DNA from: Citrobacter amalonaticus
Lineage (GTDB): Bacteria > Pseudomonadota > Gammaproteobacteria > Enterobacterales > Enterobacteriaceae
Direction of reading: 5' to 3'
NCBI RefSeq assembly: GCF_018323885.1
Contig: NZ_AP024585.1
Coordinates: 3,968,001 to 4,032,000, forward strand
Length of the DNA stretch: 64,000 nucleotides
The position numbers were made by a program, and so were the translations under genes. Below the pieces are notes generated by a model, which made no database searches, was not told the DNA's origin, and saw nothing but the letters and a program-made list of their open reading frames with translations. Positions 27,636 to 38,300 of the stretch are shown one piece after another (position 1 is the first letter of the stretch; every line of letters begins with the position of its first letter).

Positions 27636-28172
27636 TCAGGCCCATACGGTCAGGGCCAGCATCACAAGCCATACCCAGAAGTAAGCCGGTTTCTGACCGA
27701 GAGTTTTCGCCCGACGCCACAAATAGAACGGCACCAGCCAGGCCAGTTTGCCGAACATGGTTGTATCCACTCCGGCCTTACGCAGGCGTCGTTCATCGAG
27801 ATACCCCAGAGCGATATTGAGCAGCAGCGTGATAAACCAGTACTGCCCGCCCGAGACAGCCTCATATGCCTCGTCAAAAGACATTCCGTTCAGCCCTGCA
27901 GTCCACAGCTCGAGCGCATAACCAATGAAGGGAGCAAATGCCAGCGTCCACACAACGCCACCCGGAATGCGGTTGCCCGGCAGCGCTGGTGGTGTGGTGC
28001 TGTGGAGCAGCGCAGAAGCCAGCGGGGTGGCGGAGACCGGCTGCCAGTCCGGCATGCCCTGTCGCCACACCAGCGTGGCAGCAGTGAGTTCACCGCGTGC
28101 AATCAGGCCAGTGATGTCGTCTTCGGTCACATTGTCGTGACGTATGCCATTTTTCTCGTAATGCCAGGTCAT
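27636..28172 (-). CDS. Membrane protein with N-terminal GYF_2 domain
   Basis: The protein has 178 residues. The N-terminus (MTWHYEKNGIRHDNVTEDDI ... LVWRQGMPDWQPVSATPLAS) is a GYF_2/DUF4339 domain, a small protein-protein interaction fold. Then follow three or four membrane helices (VVWTLAFAPFIGYAL, YWFITLLLNIALGYL, LAWLVPFYLW, AYFWVWLVMLALTVW). It lies between a regulator gene and two exported proteins, suggesting one envelope-directed unit of four genes. Role unknown. Confidence 0.75.
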   Translation of the reverse strand: MTWHYEKNGIRHDNVTEDDITGLIARGELTAATLVWRQGMPDWQPVSATPLASALLHSTTPPALPGNRIPGGVVWTLAFAPFIGYALELWTAGLNGMSFDEAYEAVSGGQYWFITLLLNIALGYLDERRLRKAGVDTTMFGKLAWLVPFYLWRRAKTLGQKPAYFWVWLVMLALTVWA

Positions 28173-28197
28173 TGTTTTTCCTTCTTAACAGAGGTAA

Positions 28198-28908
28198 TTA
28201 AATCAGTGTATTGCCCTGCTCCTCCTCAGAGGGCCCATGAGACAGGACTTCGCGAATACAGCTGAAGTGCGGAAGAGCCCGAATAAAGCCCGCCTGTGTG
28301 GTTAACTGGCTGAGACGTTTTCGCGGGGTAAAAGTGGTGTTCAGGACTGTCACCGCATGGATGGTCGCCAGAGGGTGCACAGTGATATGCCCGTTAAGTT
28401 CACCGGTGAGGTACCAGCAGCCGTCGAGTGATATCAGGCGGTACGGAGCCAGCCCGTCACAGCGCTCTCCCTCGGCCAGCAGGAGTACCCGCTGGCAGGC
28501 GGTAATGGCACTGACGAGACGGTAGAACACCAGTGAGATGGCCGGTGACACAGACTGTGGCGGCTGCCATACCAGACACGGCATCCCTCCTGCAGTGAGC
28601 AGCATGCCCGCCAGACGCCGGTCCAGTCCCGGAAAAATATCGGCCAGTCCTGCCCGGTGAGCAAAGGTCAGCGCATCCAGCTCGCCCTGTACGCCTCCAC
28701 CGGTACTGCGCAGGCGGCATTGCCCCCGTCGATACTCAAGGTCGAGGTACATCAGCCGTTCGCGAAAATCCCGTCGCAGGGTACGGACTGACACACCAAA
28801 CTCTGCAGCCAGCCGCGCCATGTTCAGCGTTTCACCGGCAACCAGGCGGCTGATTATCAGTGACAGCCTGACAGCCAGCCGGTCATGACGGCGATCTGCC
28901 TGTGTCAT
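28198..28908 (-). CDS. YafY-family helix-turn-helix regulator with WYL-like domain
   Basis: A 236-residue protein whose N-terminus (NMARLAAEFGVSVRTLRRDF) is a DeoR-like winged helix-turn-helix; the C-terminal part (LAPYRLISLDGCWYLTGELN) is WYL-like. Closely similar proteins (YafY) accompany YafZ and the YkfA GTPase in CP4-6. It is 25 bp upstream of the GYF_2 gene and probably regulates the unit. The 208-bp gap before yafZ-like is its likely control region. Confidence 0.85.
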   Translation of the reverse strand: MTQADRRHDRLAVRLSLIISRLVAGETLNMARLAAEFGVSVRTLRRDFRERLMYLDLEYRRGQCRLRSTGGGVQGELDALTFAHRAGLADIFPGLDRRLAGMLLTAGGMPCLVWQPPQSVSPAISLVFYRLVSAITACQRVLLLAEGERCDGLAPYRLISLDGCWYLTGELNGHITVHPLATIHAVTVLNTTFTPRKRLSQLTTQAGFIRALPHFSCIREVLSHGPSEEEQGNTLI

Positions 28909-29116
28909 CTTAAATCTCCGTAATAATTAACTGACTGAATATGAAATGATTCTAAAGAGGGGGGCGGACAGGGTATGGACACAGAATGAACTATTTTTCA
29001 TCAGCCACCGGAGGCAGGGCCGACGCGGCACACCGTGAAATGCGGTGATAAAACACTCAATCCAATGGGGGTAAAACGGACAGGGAGTGTCCTTTCTCAA
29101 CATACTGATAACAAGC

Positions 29117-29941
29117 TCAGGACTGAAACCCACTCAACATCGCTTCTGCCATCACCCAGAGAGCCCGGTTGAGCTTCACATCTCCGTCGATACCACGCAC
29201 GGCGCGGGTATGCGTTCGCCCACCTTTTGCACTCCGGCCAGTGAGCCCGCCCTTAATCAGGTTCTCCTGAATACGCTGGTATGTGGTCCACAGATCATTG
29301 CTCTCATCCAGCCAGCGGCGCGGGGAGAGTATCTGAGATGCTGTCACCGGCTGGTGGTCCTCTCCGAAACGGTACGTCAGTGCAGCCTGTGCCAGAGCCC
29401 GTTGTGCAGGTGGCGGCAACATCAGCGACTGCATGGCATCCCGCTTCTCTTCCACACGGTCAAAAATCCCCAGCACTTCATACGCCCCCTCAATCACCTG
29501 ACTAACCACATCTCCTTTGTGCGGCACCCGCACCTCGCCAAACGACTCACCGCAGACGAGTCCGTTCTGGCATACCGCACGGAATAATCCCGGCAGCATC
29601 TGATACGAGCTGGTGCCGTCATGAGAGTTGAGCAGAATGATTTCCGGGACTTGCTTGCCGGTAATTTGCCCCACCCGACGCAAGCGCAGCATGTGCTTTG
29701 TGTGCTCGCGGCGACCTGGATCACGCACTCTGGTCTGACAGGCAAAGAAGGGCTGGAAGCCTTCGCGCTGCAGGTTTTCAAGAACGGTAATGGTTGGTAT
29801 CCAGGTATACCGTGCGCTGCGTGACGCGTGCTTATCCTCACTGAACACACTGGGCACCACCCGAAACAACTCTTCATGAGTTAACGGACGGTCACGACGA
29901 ATAAGGTTTGCTGCGCCAAAGCGCGAAGCCAGACGGGTCAT
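29117..29941 (-). CDS. yafZ: YafZ/YfjQ-family protein (DUF932)
   Basis: ATG 29941 (MTRLASRFGAANLIRRDRPL) follows an AGGAG site at normal spacing; the product has 274 residues, as in E. coli YafZ/YfjQ. DUF932 relatives occur widely on mobile elements with unknown role. It follows the GTPase gene after a terminator. Confidence 0.9.
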   Translation of the reverse strand: MTRLASRFGAANLIRRDRPLTHEELFRVVPSVFSEDKHASRSARYTWIPTITVLENLQREGFQPFFACQTRVRDPGRREHTKHMLRLRRVGQITGKQVPEIILLNSHDGTSSYQMLPGLFRAVCQNGLVCGESFGEVRVPHKGDVVSQVIEGAYEVLGIFDRVEEKRDAMQSLMLPPPAQRALAQAALTYRFGEDHQPVTASQILSPRRWLDESNDLWTTYQRIQENLIKGGLTGRSAKGGRTHTRAVRGIDGDVKLNRALWVMAEAMLSGFQS

Positions 29942-29972
29942 AAGCAGACTCCTCATGATGGAAAAAGAAAGA

Positions 29973-30006
29973 CAAAAAAGCCCCGTCGCATAGTCGCGGC
30001 AGGGCT
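29973..30006 (-). terminator. Terminator after the ykfA-like gene
   Basis: On the minus strand AGCCCTGCCGCGAC and GCGACGGGGCT form a stem with a small loop, followed by six U residues. Confidence 0.8.
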
Positions 30007-30036
30007 AAGGAAACAACGAGTTAAGGGGTTAAGTAT

Positions 30037-30900
30037 TCAGAAGAAAAAACTCCAGACAGCACGGGCGACCGATACCACGATGTCGCGTACAGACTGGATG
30101 ACTGTCCGAACCGGGGCCGGTATCAGGGACATGGAACTTACTGTATCCAATACCGAGCCGACCGTTTCACCAAAATCGTCACGGGCTTTTTTATTTACAA
30201 CAACGGTACGAAGTGGAGCACTAAGCTGTACTGCCACCGGACTACTGGCCTCCCGTGGCAGGCAACGAATCATCCGTTCAGCCATCACCTGCAGCCCCCA
30301 CTGCAAACGTATCGACACCGCACAGACAGGGTTTACAGGTTGGAATAACTCATGCAATAAACAGATTTTGCGGCTGATATTTTGTTTCTGCTCTGTAGAC
30401 AACTTTTCACCACCGCAGGTGGGTTCAACCTTGTCGGACTGACTGATAACAAACAACACCTTACGCCGGTATGTCTCACCAATCACCTCCCGGTAAAAAT
30501 GTTCATCCACCGCCAGCGCTCGATCATCGGCCTTGATCAACCACAGCACCAGGTCGAGCCGAGGAAGTTGTTCACGGTAGAGTGCGGCATATTCAGCATC
30601 CCGTAGTTCGGACTCCCCAACACCGGGTAGGTCCATAATAGTCATAGTGCGTTTGCCGAGCTGCAGGCGAAACTGCAGTGGTTTTCGAGTACATGCCGCC
30701 ACATTACTGACCGGTGATATATCCCCAGCAAACAGGGTATTGCACAGGCTACTCTTTCCTGTCCCGGTTTTGCCCATAATGCCTATCACCGGCTCATAGT
30801 GAGTAAGCTGATTTATCTGCTGCAGAATGCGTTCAGTGACCCATTGGGGCAGGCCGGAAAGCGGTTGCTGCAGTGAGTGCAGACCGTCAAATTGTTTCAT
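30037..30900 (-). CDS. yfjP: YkfA/YfjP-family GTPase
   Basis: ATG 30900 with an AGAGGAG site is chosen over the longer frame to 31011, giving 287 residues as in E. coli YfjP. Motifs are G1 GKTGTGKSSL, G3 DLPGVGESE and G4-like SQSDKV. The C-terminus is hydrophobic (AVWSFFF), which may bring it to the membrane. This is a backbone gene of CP4-57/CP4-6 elements; the cellular role is not known. Confidence 0.92.
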   Translation of the reverse strand: MKQFDGLHSLQQPLSGLPQWVTERILQQINQLTHYEPVIGIMGKTGTGKSSLCNTLFAGDISPVSNVAACTRKPLQFRLQLGKRTMTIMDLPGVGESELRDAEYAALYREQLPRLDLVLWLIKADDRALAVDEHFYREVIGETYRRKVLFVISQSDKVEPTCGGEKLSTEQKQNISRKICLLHELFQPVNPVCAVSIRLQWGLQVMAERMIRCLPREASSPVAVQLSAPLRTVVVNKKARDDFGETVGSVLDTVSSMSLIPAPVRTVIQSVRDIVVSVARAVWSFFF

Positions 30901-30924
30901 TACTGCTCCTCTGAAAAAGAATAC

Positions 30925-30953
30925 AAAAACGGCAGAACCTCGTGGTTCTGCCG
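30925..30953 (-). terminator. Terminator between the unknown gene and the GTPase gene
   Basis: CGGCAGAACC and GGTTCTGCCG are perfect 10-bp arms with a 4-base loop; on the minus strand five U residues follow. It separates the 310-codon gene from the backbone genes. Confidence 0.88.
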
Positions 30954-30998
30954 TTAATGGGGTGTGTTCAGAGTGATAATATATATCTGTGATCTTTT

Positions 30999-31931
30999 TT
31001 AATTTTCCCAACTTTTCAGTTTAGCTTTTGCGTATGCATCATTGATCAGCATCTCAATCAATTCATTGATTTTCATTTCATTTTGACTTGCCAGATAATC
31101 AAGTTGTCTCTTACTGCCTTTGCTAATATAGGTATTGAGAACCTTTTTGTTTGCAACACTATCTCTGAATTTTTTCTGACCCCATGCTTTTTTTGTTTTT
31201 ATAATAAACAATTCACCTTCAGCATCGGATTTATTCTCAACCCATTGGTCAAATATTGAGTGAACTTTCAGATTCAAATTTTTTTCAAACCAAAAATCCA
31301 CATTACCATTAATCATTTTGTTCTTATCGAAGTAAGACATCACCCACTGATAATCTGCCAGGTATTTAGCATCATATCTGGTTGATGAGAACCAGAACGG
31401 ATTGCCAAATTTTTTCTGGATACGGAGCCAAGAATTCCTCAAACGCTCTAAGGTGGAACGGATATTATTAAAGCTTGATACACGACATTGATAGTCTATC
31501 AAAAGAATTAACCCGTCATAATTTACGCCAGTCTTATCAGAATCAAGGCTCCATTCAGGTAAAGTGATATCAAGAAGAGAGGGGGTGTTATTATTTGTAT
31601 ATATCCTATATTCAGCATAAATATAATTAGCAACAAATGATAACGAACGCTCACAATCAATCCATTCAAGTTCACTAAAAGGTATTAACTTACCCTCAAT
31701 CTCTCGTTTACTCTTTTCAAAGAAATCCTCCTCGCAACTATATTTTACCATTTCTTTTTTATTCATGTAGTTAATGCAAGACTCTTTGAAAAGATTGGCA
31801 TCATTTATTCTTTCCATTAATTCACGAGACTCATCAACATGCATTAATGCTGAGCTAAAGATTTCCCAATAAAGCCATAAATTTACTCTTTTCGTCCAGA
31901 GACTGGTCACTCGCCTTTCTGCACTCATCAT
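30999..31931 (-). CDS. Protein of unknown function, 310 residues
   Basis: I do not recognise this protein with confidence; it may belong to one of the DUF families common on enterobacterial islands. It is AT-rich, soluble and charged, with a tryptophan-rich start (SLWTKRVNLWLYWEIFSSAL) and a C-terminus that looks like a ribbon-helix-helix or similar DNA-binding segment (KVLNTYISKGSKRQLDYLAS then KINELIEMLINDAYAKAK). A DNA-binding role is therefore possible. GAGG lies before two adjacent ATG codons (31931, 31928). A palindrome at 31971-31987 lies 40 bp upstream and could be its own operator. Confidence 0.7.
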   Translation of the reverse strand: MMSAERRVTSLWTKRVNLWLYWEIFSSALMHVDESRELMERINDANLFKESCINYMNKKEMVKYSCEEDFFEKSKREIEGKLIPFSELEWIDCERSLSFVANYIYAEYRIYTNNNTPSLLDITLPEWSLDSDKTGVNYDGLILLIDYQCRVSSFNNIRSTLERLRNSWLRIQKKFGNPFWFSSTRYDAKYLADYQWVMSYFDKNKMINGNVDFWFEKNLNLKVHSIFDQWVENKSDAEGELFIIKTKKAWGQKKFRDSVANKKVLNTYISKGSKRQLDYLASQNEMKINELIEMLINDAYAKAKLKSWEN

Positions 31932-32375
31932 AACCTCAAACGTAACAATAATCGTAGAAAAAATCGTAGCACTCTACGTAGTAGAGTACGTTATTTTTTT
32001 GTTATCACAAGCCTTTCAACGTGTACCTCATGACTGGATGTTAATGACACCGGAGAAACTTTGACGTACATCATGTAGAACGTTTACTTGAAACACAAAA
32101 AATTGGCTATGTGACACTCCCTGACGGCTGTCACGGATAGCAGGCAATATAAATGTAAAAGCCAAAGGGAAACTGTGGAGTGCCATCAGGTTAAAAAATA
32201 ATTAAGGTTAATTGGTATTATAGAGAGTAGATCTCAATTTATAACCATCTAACATCCCAACCACAGGATGATAAATATGCGTCAAAAGTGATTAAAACCT
32301 GCTTTACAAGTATCCTTTAAGAGACAAAAAAACAGATGTGCCAATTCCTTTGAACTCATCCAAAGGAACAGAGCA
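31932..32375. other. Intergenic control region
   Basis: No gene is supported in these 444 bp. The region must contain the divergent promoters of the 310-codon gene and the Gp2-like gene. ACTCTAC-GTA-GTAGAGT (31971-31987) is the clearest signal. Confidence 0.6.
31971..31987. promoter_or_regulatory. Palindrome, candidate operator
   Basis: ACTCTAC and GTAGAGT are perfect 7-bp arms around GTA, 40 bp upstream of a gene for a possible DNA-binding protein. An autoregulatory operator is a reasonable guess. Confidence 0.45.
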
Positions 32376-32963
32376 ATGCAAAAACATTACCCACATCTAA
32401 AGAAAATCACCCCTAATGACTTTCTGCTGAATATGATCAATCACCATCTTAATCAGATTCTGGCATGTCACTCCAAAATACTGGCGTTCCGAATGGATTT
32501 TGATTACCAGCGAGGTACTAACAGATTTATTCGTAATTCATCATTTGAGATACAGGATGACCTCAGAGAACTCACTCAGGCGATGATGAACCTTCCAGGC
32601 GTCACTGGTATTTTTTGGGTACTGGAATGGACATCAGAAGGAGTAGTTCATGCCCATGCGATTTTCTATCTTAATGCTCAGGAACATCAGAAGTCATTCC
32701 CATTCATTTTACAGGCCGAAGAAATGTGGCTAGAGATTACCCATGGTGAAGGCAAGTCTCAGCGATGCAAGCCAAATGAATATCATCGTGACAATATTAA
32801 CAACGTTGTTGAATATCACAATAGTGAAGCCTTAAACAGCTTGAGACGTATAGCGAGTTATCTGACAAAAGAAGACCAGAAATATGGCTATCCGATCTGG
32901 GGATGCAATGAGGTTCCACCACCTGCAAGACAGGGAAGGCCCAGAAAATATATACCAGGCTAA
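32376..32963 (+). CDS. Inovirus Gp2-like protein (YagK/YfjJ family)
   Basis: A 195-residue protein with ILAFRMDFDYQRGTNRFIRN, GIFWVLEWTSEGVVHAHAIF and a C-terminal ARQGRPRKYIPG, as in inovirus-type Gp2 proteins and E. coli YagK/YfjJ. The family resembles rolling-circle replication proteins, with an HxH-like HAHA segment. Its role on integrated islands is not clear. It is transcribed toward alpA. Confidence 0.85.
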   Translation: MQKHYPHLKKITPNDFLLNMINHHLNQILACHSKILAFRMDFDYQRGTNRFIRNSSFEIQDDLRELTQAMMNLPGVTGIFWVLEWTSEGVVHAHAIFYLNAQEHQKSFPFILQAEEMWLEITHGEGKSQRCKPNEYHRDNINNVVEYHNSEALNSLRRIASYLTKEDQKYGYPIWGCNEVPPPARQGRPRKYIPG

Positions 32964-33062
32964 TACTATTTTTTACGGCACTACCGGTACCTATGCCGGA
33001 GCGGGAAGTAACAATAATAAGACCTTCTCCGGTTTCCATTCAGATACCGGAGAATAAAATCA

Positions 33063-33268
33063 TGACTATTCAAATTTCCCTTCTCGAAGACCAATTCATC
33101 GATATGGCATTCATTACGCAACTCACCCAATTGACCGATAAATGGTTTTATAAACTGATTAAAGACGGTAAATTTCCAAAACCGACCAAGTTTGGCCGCA
33201 GTTCCCGTTGGCGTAAAAGTGAAGTCGAAGCCTGGCTGCAGGCTCGAATCGACGAATCGCACATCTAG
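33063..33268 (+). CDS. alpA: AlpA-family excision regulator
   Basis: A 68-residue MerR-like DNA-binding protein (FITQLTQLTDKWFYKLIKDG, SSRWRKSEVEAWLQ). AlpA proteins activate integrase expression and act as excision factors in P4-like elements. ATG 33063 has CCGGAGAA upstream; the longer frame to 32993 is not needed. The integrase lies at the other end of the island. Confidence 0.9.
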
Positions 33269-34416
33269 AAAACTTATCTTCTAAATATACTTTCCTGACT
33301 GACAGCCCCTTTTTCTACTAATAGCATAGATATGCACCAATCTGCCATTCAGCATTTAGGGATCATTCACTATGAAAGAAACTAAGACGCGACATGGCAG
33401 TTTACTGAACTATTATCAGCGTCAGCTAAATGGGTTCACAAAACTCTCAATCGTAAATGGAATATGCAACCTAAACATCCAGGCAATCTTCAACTTCGAA
33501 ATCCACTGCGTAAAACACAAACATTCATTTGAAAATTAAGGATAATTCCCTCATTTTCATCCGATGCTGGAAGGGGCTCGCTAAGCGAATGTCAATGTTG
33601 GATCAGCGCTCAACGTTGAAAGCATTTATCATAATTTTTCGCCTATTTTATTTACCTACAACATGGCGCAAGATAATCAAGCTCTGTTGTTACGATTTAA
33701 TGCTGAGGCTCCACTGGGAAGTGGCTTACGGACAAAAGTATAAAATCATATTCTTAGGTAAGTGGACTTTAGGAGGAGAAGCTACTACTGAGAAGTTTAA
33801 TGAACAAATACGAGTCTTTTGCTGCTGGGAGCTAATATGAACAAAAAATAGCTGTTCCCACTTACATTAAATATTTAGTAATTGTAAACTCCAAACGTAT
33901 CATTTGAGACAGATAAGTTATGAAAGGAACATTGTTCATAAAATATTCACGCAAAAAAGTATGGAAATGGCTAAAAAATGAGCTAAAATTCGGAATGGCA
34001 ATACACTTCATTCATTGCCGCATAGTACATCAACATTAACTCATTGATAAAAATCAGATTTTAAGATTAGCTCATGGTTAAAAACTGGTCACTAAGAAAT
34101 CATAAACTTAAGTGCGTTTCCCACTCTTAGCATTTCTCACACCACTGATTGATAAGTATCCGTTTGAAACTAACTGTTCCTTTCTGTGTGAAACGGTAGA
34201 ACATGCCAGCTCAGGCCTGTTAAAAATCCCGATGCATGAGAAGATATAGACAGTTCCCCTCCGCAATAAAAAACAATTAACAATATGTATTTTAACGAAA
34301 AAAATAAAAAAAAACCGCTACGCCACCCCAATGATGTCCAAAAGCCGCCACTGGTGAAACTCTCCAGTTCCTGTACAATCAGCTTATACAAAGTTGTTAT
34401 CGCATTAGGATAAGTC
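33269..34416. other. Long AT-rich region without an intact gene
   Basis: The 1148 bp between alpA and sspB hold no intact gene that I can support. A 54-codon frame from ATG 33373 (MKETKTRHGSLLNYYQRQLN) and a frame at about 33590-33748 (VESIYHNFSPILFTYNMAQD) look like remnants of coding sequence in different frames. The last 100 bp must contain the sspBCD promoter; TATACAA and TACAAT occur near 34375-34390. The region marks the join between island backbone and defence cargo. Confidence 0.6.
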
Positions 34417-35307
34417 ATGGCTCACTTTTCAGGTCACGAGACCTTCCCACTAAGACAAATGTGGTTAAAAAAAACCTGCAGTTATGCAGCGCCGGATGGT
34501 TCTATTGACAAATCGGTTTTTTCGAATGATGAGGCCATTGCCAAATTTGGTGTAGGCAAAAACATGGTCGCATCAATCAAGCATTGGGCACTCGCCTGTG
34601 AAGTAATGCGAGAAGAGGATGGTAAATTCAAACTTACAGAATTTGCTATTAAAATATTTAGCGAACATGGGCTTGATCCTTATTCAGAGCATCCCTCGAC
34701 AGCATGGCTTAGCCATTGGAAGCTTTCAGGAAAAGGAGAACGCTCGACAACTTGGTACTGGTTATTTAACCATGTTGTTTCTTCATCTTTTACACAAGAA
34801 GACCTCCGGGCTCTTTTAGCTGACTATGCTACGCAATGTTGTCCTGGGAGAAAACTATCACCAATGACACTTTCTCGAGATATTGAGACATGTTTGCGTA
34901 GTTATGCACCGCGGTCGAGTGGAACCACTCCTGAAGACTTTGCCGAACCTATGCTTGGTGAATTAGGTTTACTAGCTGAAGAAAAAAAAGGACACTTTTC
35001 ATTTCGTCGAGGTCCAAAGATTACTTTGTCTGATGGTGTATTTGCTTATGCTCTGATCGATTATTGGGAGCGTAAGGCCCTAAATCTCAGCTCATTATCC
35101 TTCGAAACAATTGCATATGGGGACGGTTCTCCGGGTAGAGTATTTAAGCTCGATGAAGACTCTATTGCAGAACGATTATTCGCATTAGAAGAGTTAACTG
35201 AAGGTTCATTTATATGGACTGATACAGCTGGTTTACGCCAGGTTCATCGTAAAACATCAGAAACAGAAGTAATTAAATTGAACATGCTTGGAAAGGCTTA
35301 TGACTAA
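34417..35307 (+). CDS. sspB: SspB-type DNA phosphorothioation protein (DUF4007)
   Basis: A 296-residue protein starting MAHFSGHETFPLRQMWLKK, the typical N-terminus of DUF4007 proteins, to which SspB of the SspABCD phosphorothioation system belongs. SspB is described as a nickase required for single-stranded sulfur modification. AGGAT lies upstream of the ATG. The stop overlaps the sspC start (ATGACTAA), so translation is coupled. The operon order DUF4007, large ATPase, PAPS-reductase-like protein is what identifies it. The AT-rich composition suggests transfer. Confidence 0.78.
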   Translation: MAHFSGHETFPLRQMWLKKTCSYAAPDGSIDKSVFSNDEAIAKFGVGKNMVASIKHWALACEVMREEDGKFKLTEFAIKIFSEHGLDPYSEHPSTAWLSHWKLSGKGERSTTWYWLFNHVVSSSFTQEDLRALLADYATQCCPGRKLSPMTLSRDIETCLRSYAPRSSGTTPEDFAEPMLGELGLLAEEKKGHFSFRRGPKITLSDGVFAYALIDYWERKALNLSSLSFETIAYGDGSPGRVFKLDEDSIAERLFALEELTEGSFIWTDTAGLRQVHRKTSETEVIKLNMLGKAYD

Positions 35308-38300
35308 ACATAATAAAAACCTTCTTTCAGAACAGGTTCGCATTGCGAGACAATACCAACGTTCCATCCGTATTGATGCTGATCTTGGCCGCGAAGATGC
35401 GCTTGATGGATATGTATGCAATGGCACGGCACAAAGCGTTCTTGAAAACATGTCCAAGCAGGTTCTGAATAGCCAACAGCGAGCTTTCACATGGACTGGT
35501 CCGTATGGAAGTGGGAAATCATCATTAGCGTTAGTTCTTGCAAGTTCATTATCACCTAACAAAGCTCTACGTGAAAAAGCAAGGTCATTGTTAAATGTCG
35601 ATTCACAAAGTGATTTTGATAAAGCATTCCAAGTTAAAAAAGGATGGTTAATACTTCCAGTTATTGGCCGCAGAGGTAGCATAATCCAACAAATTTCGCA
35701 AACTCTCAATAATGTTTGTGGTAGTGATAAAGATTATAAAAAATCAGCATCATTACTTATTAAACACATATGCAGTGCTGCAGATGAAGCGAAGTTAGAT
35801 GGTACCTTGCTTATCATTGACGAGCTAGGTAAGTTCCTTGAAGCATCAGCTTTAGGAAATGGCGATGATATTTATTTTTACCAAGAGCTTGCTGAATCTG
35901 CAGCACGTACAAATGGTAAAGTCATTATCTTAGGTATATTACATCAATCTTTTGGACAATATGCTGTTCGACTTGGACTTGAAACTCGTGAAGAGTGGAC
36001 TAAAATCCAAGGCCGTTATGCTGATATTCCCTTAGTTGCAGGGAGTGATGAAGTTGTTGAACTTATAGGTAAAGCGCTAGATGTTAAAAAAAGACCCAAA
36101 TACACTCAAAAAGTAGCGCAAGTAGTCGCGGATGCTATTTATGATCGACGCCCAATGGTTGGAAAGCAATATGATTATGCATTATCCAAGTGTTGGCCTT
36201 TACACCCGGTAATGGCTGCTTTATTAGGACCTATATCAAAACGTCAGTTTGGACAGAACGAGCGTTCAACTTTTGGTTTTCTCTCGTCCTCTGAACCTTT
36301 CGGGTTTCAAAACTATCTCAATCTAACCACATTTGAAGAGGCTACTTGGTATCTTCCCTCAAACTATTTCGATTACTTAAGAGCAAATCTTGAACAATTA
36401 ATTTTGGCCTCTAATGATGGACATCGTTGGGCACAAGCGGTAGACGCTGTAGAACGTGCGGAGGCAAAATCTGATAATATATTGCATATTGATTTAATTA
36501 AATGTATTGCAATACTTGACCTTTTCAAAGATGGTTCAGGATTGACCGCTGAAACAAGCATACTAGAATCATTATTCTTGAATACTTCTATTGAAAATAT
36601 TAGATCCGCACTCGAAGATCTTTCTAAATGGCGTGTTATCATATTCAAAAAACATACCGGGGCATGGTCTGTTTTTGAAGGAAGTGATTTTAATATTGAC
36701 CAAGCCGTTGCACAATCACGTGCAACCATGCTTGGAACAGATTTTAGTCAACTGAATAAAATTGCTAATCTTTATCCTGTAATTGCAAAAAGGCATTACC
36801 ATCAAACTGGTACTTTTCGCTGGATGAATATTGCACTTTGTCACCTTAACGAGGTAAAAAAATATTCAGAAGAGTTCCAGCCACGTAACGGAGAGTTTGG
36901 ATTATTTCTTCTGGCACTTCCTGAAAGAAATGTAAATGAAGAACAAGCTAAAATAATTTGTGCTGATGCTTCTCGTTCAAAGCCATGGCCCATTGTTGCC
37001 GGGATTCCACATAACTACCTGCGCATAGAAGATTTAGGTGCCGAACTCCTAGCACTTCAAATAGTCCAAACTAAACGTGGACATGAATTACAAGGTGATG
37101 CTGTTGCACGAAGAGAAGTCCAAGCAAGGATAAGTGCAACGCAATCAACATTAGAAGAACAGTTAGCAGAGGCATTAGCGACTGCGGAATGGTGTATAGA
37201 TACTGCTCAGGCGGAACCTAAAGGTACTTTATCATCAATTGCATCCTCTCTTGCAGATAATATTTACTACAAAGCTCCAAGGTTATGGAGTGAATTAGTT
37301 AATCGTGATAATTTATCCAGCAATAGCGTAAAAGCCAGGAAAGAATTGTTATATCGAATGCTAGAAAATGAGGGTGAACTCCATCTTGGAATTGAGGGAT
37401 ATCCTGCCTCACGCGGCCTATATGAAACGATTCTCCATCGTACCGGCTTGTATGCGAAGCATCATGATGGGTATTATCATTTTCTTCCTGCGGTCAGCGA
37501 CAAGCATTCGTCGTTTTATGGTCTTTGGAAGAAAACGCATGATTTCATTAAAAATAAAAATCAAATGATATCAGTATCTGATATTCATACCCTTTGGGCT
37601 AAACCTCCATTTGGTTTAAAAAAAGGTGTTATACCGATAATATTTATGGCCTTCCTTCTGGCATCTAAAAGTAATATTGCCATTTATAAAGATGGATTAT
37701 TTATTCCTACTTTTACTGATGCAGATATTGATGAATACTTGCAGGATGAAAAACGTTTTTCCTTGCGGTGGATTGTAATTGATGATGAAAAACAAAAGAT
37801 TCTAGTAGGAATTGGTAAACTTCTTGATTCTATTGGTCTCATGTCTAATTCAGCTGAACCGTTAGAAGCTGCCAGAAGTTTAGTTGCCATGATTGTTGGA
37901 CTCCCAAATTGGACACAAAGGACGGCGAGACTTTCATCTAATGCGAAGAAGGTACGAGATACACTATTAAAAGCTAGCGATCCTCATAAAGTTTTATTTA
38001 TTGATTTAGCCGCGGCTCTAAATGTAGAAAGTGGGAAAAATTATGTTGATGCATTACAGGCTCCAGTAAAAGAACTTTGGAGTGCCTATGACAAACTCTT
38101 AGACCAATTTGCATCAAGAATGCTAAAAGCTCTGAATGCTAATAAAGATGACTTATCTACACTACGAAAACGTGCTGAAACGTTATCCGGTATCACTGGC
38201 GAACTTCGGCAAGATGCCTTTTCAACACGTTTAGCTACGTACGATGGTAGTCATTATTCTATAGAAGGTATACTCAGCCTAGCTGCAAACAAGCCTCCAA

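Noticed and set aside
28927..29133. A 68-codon frame between the yafY-like and yafZ-like genes
   Set aside because: No ribosome site or family similarity; the stretch is better read as a control region.
33529..33840. A 103-codon frame between alpA and sspB
   Set aside because: Composition is not gene-like, and another frame in the same bases looks more like a coding remnant.
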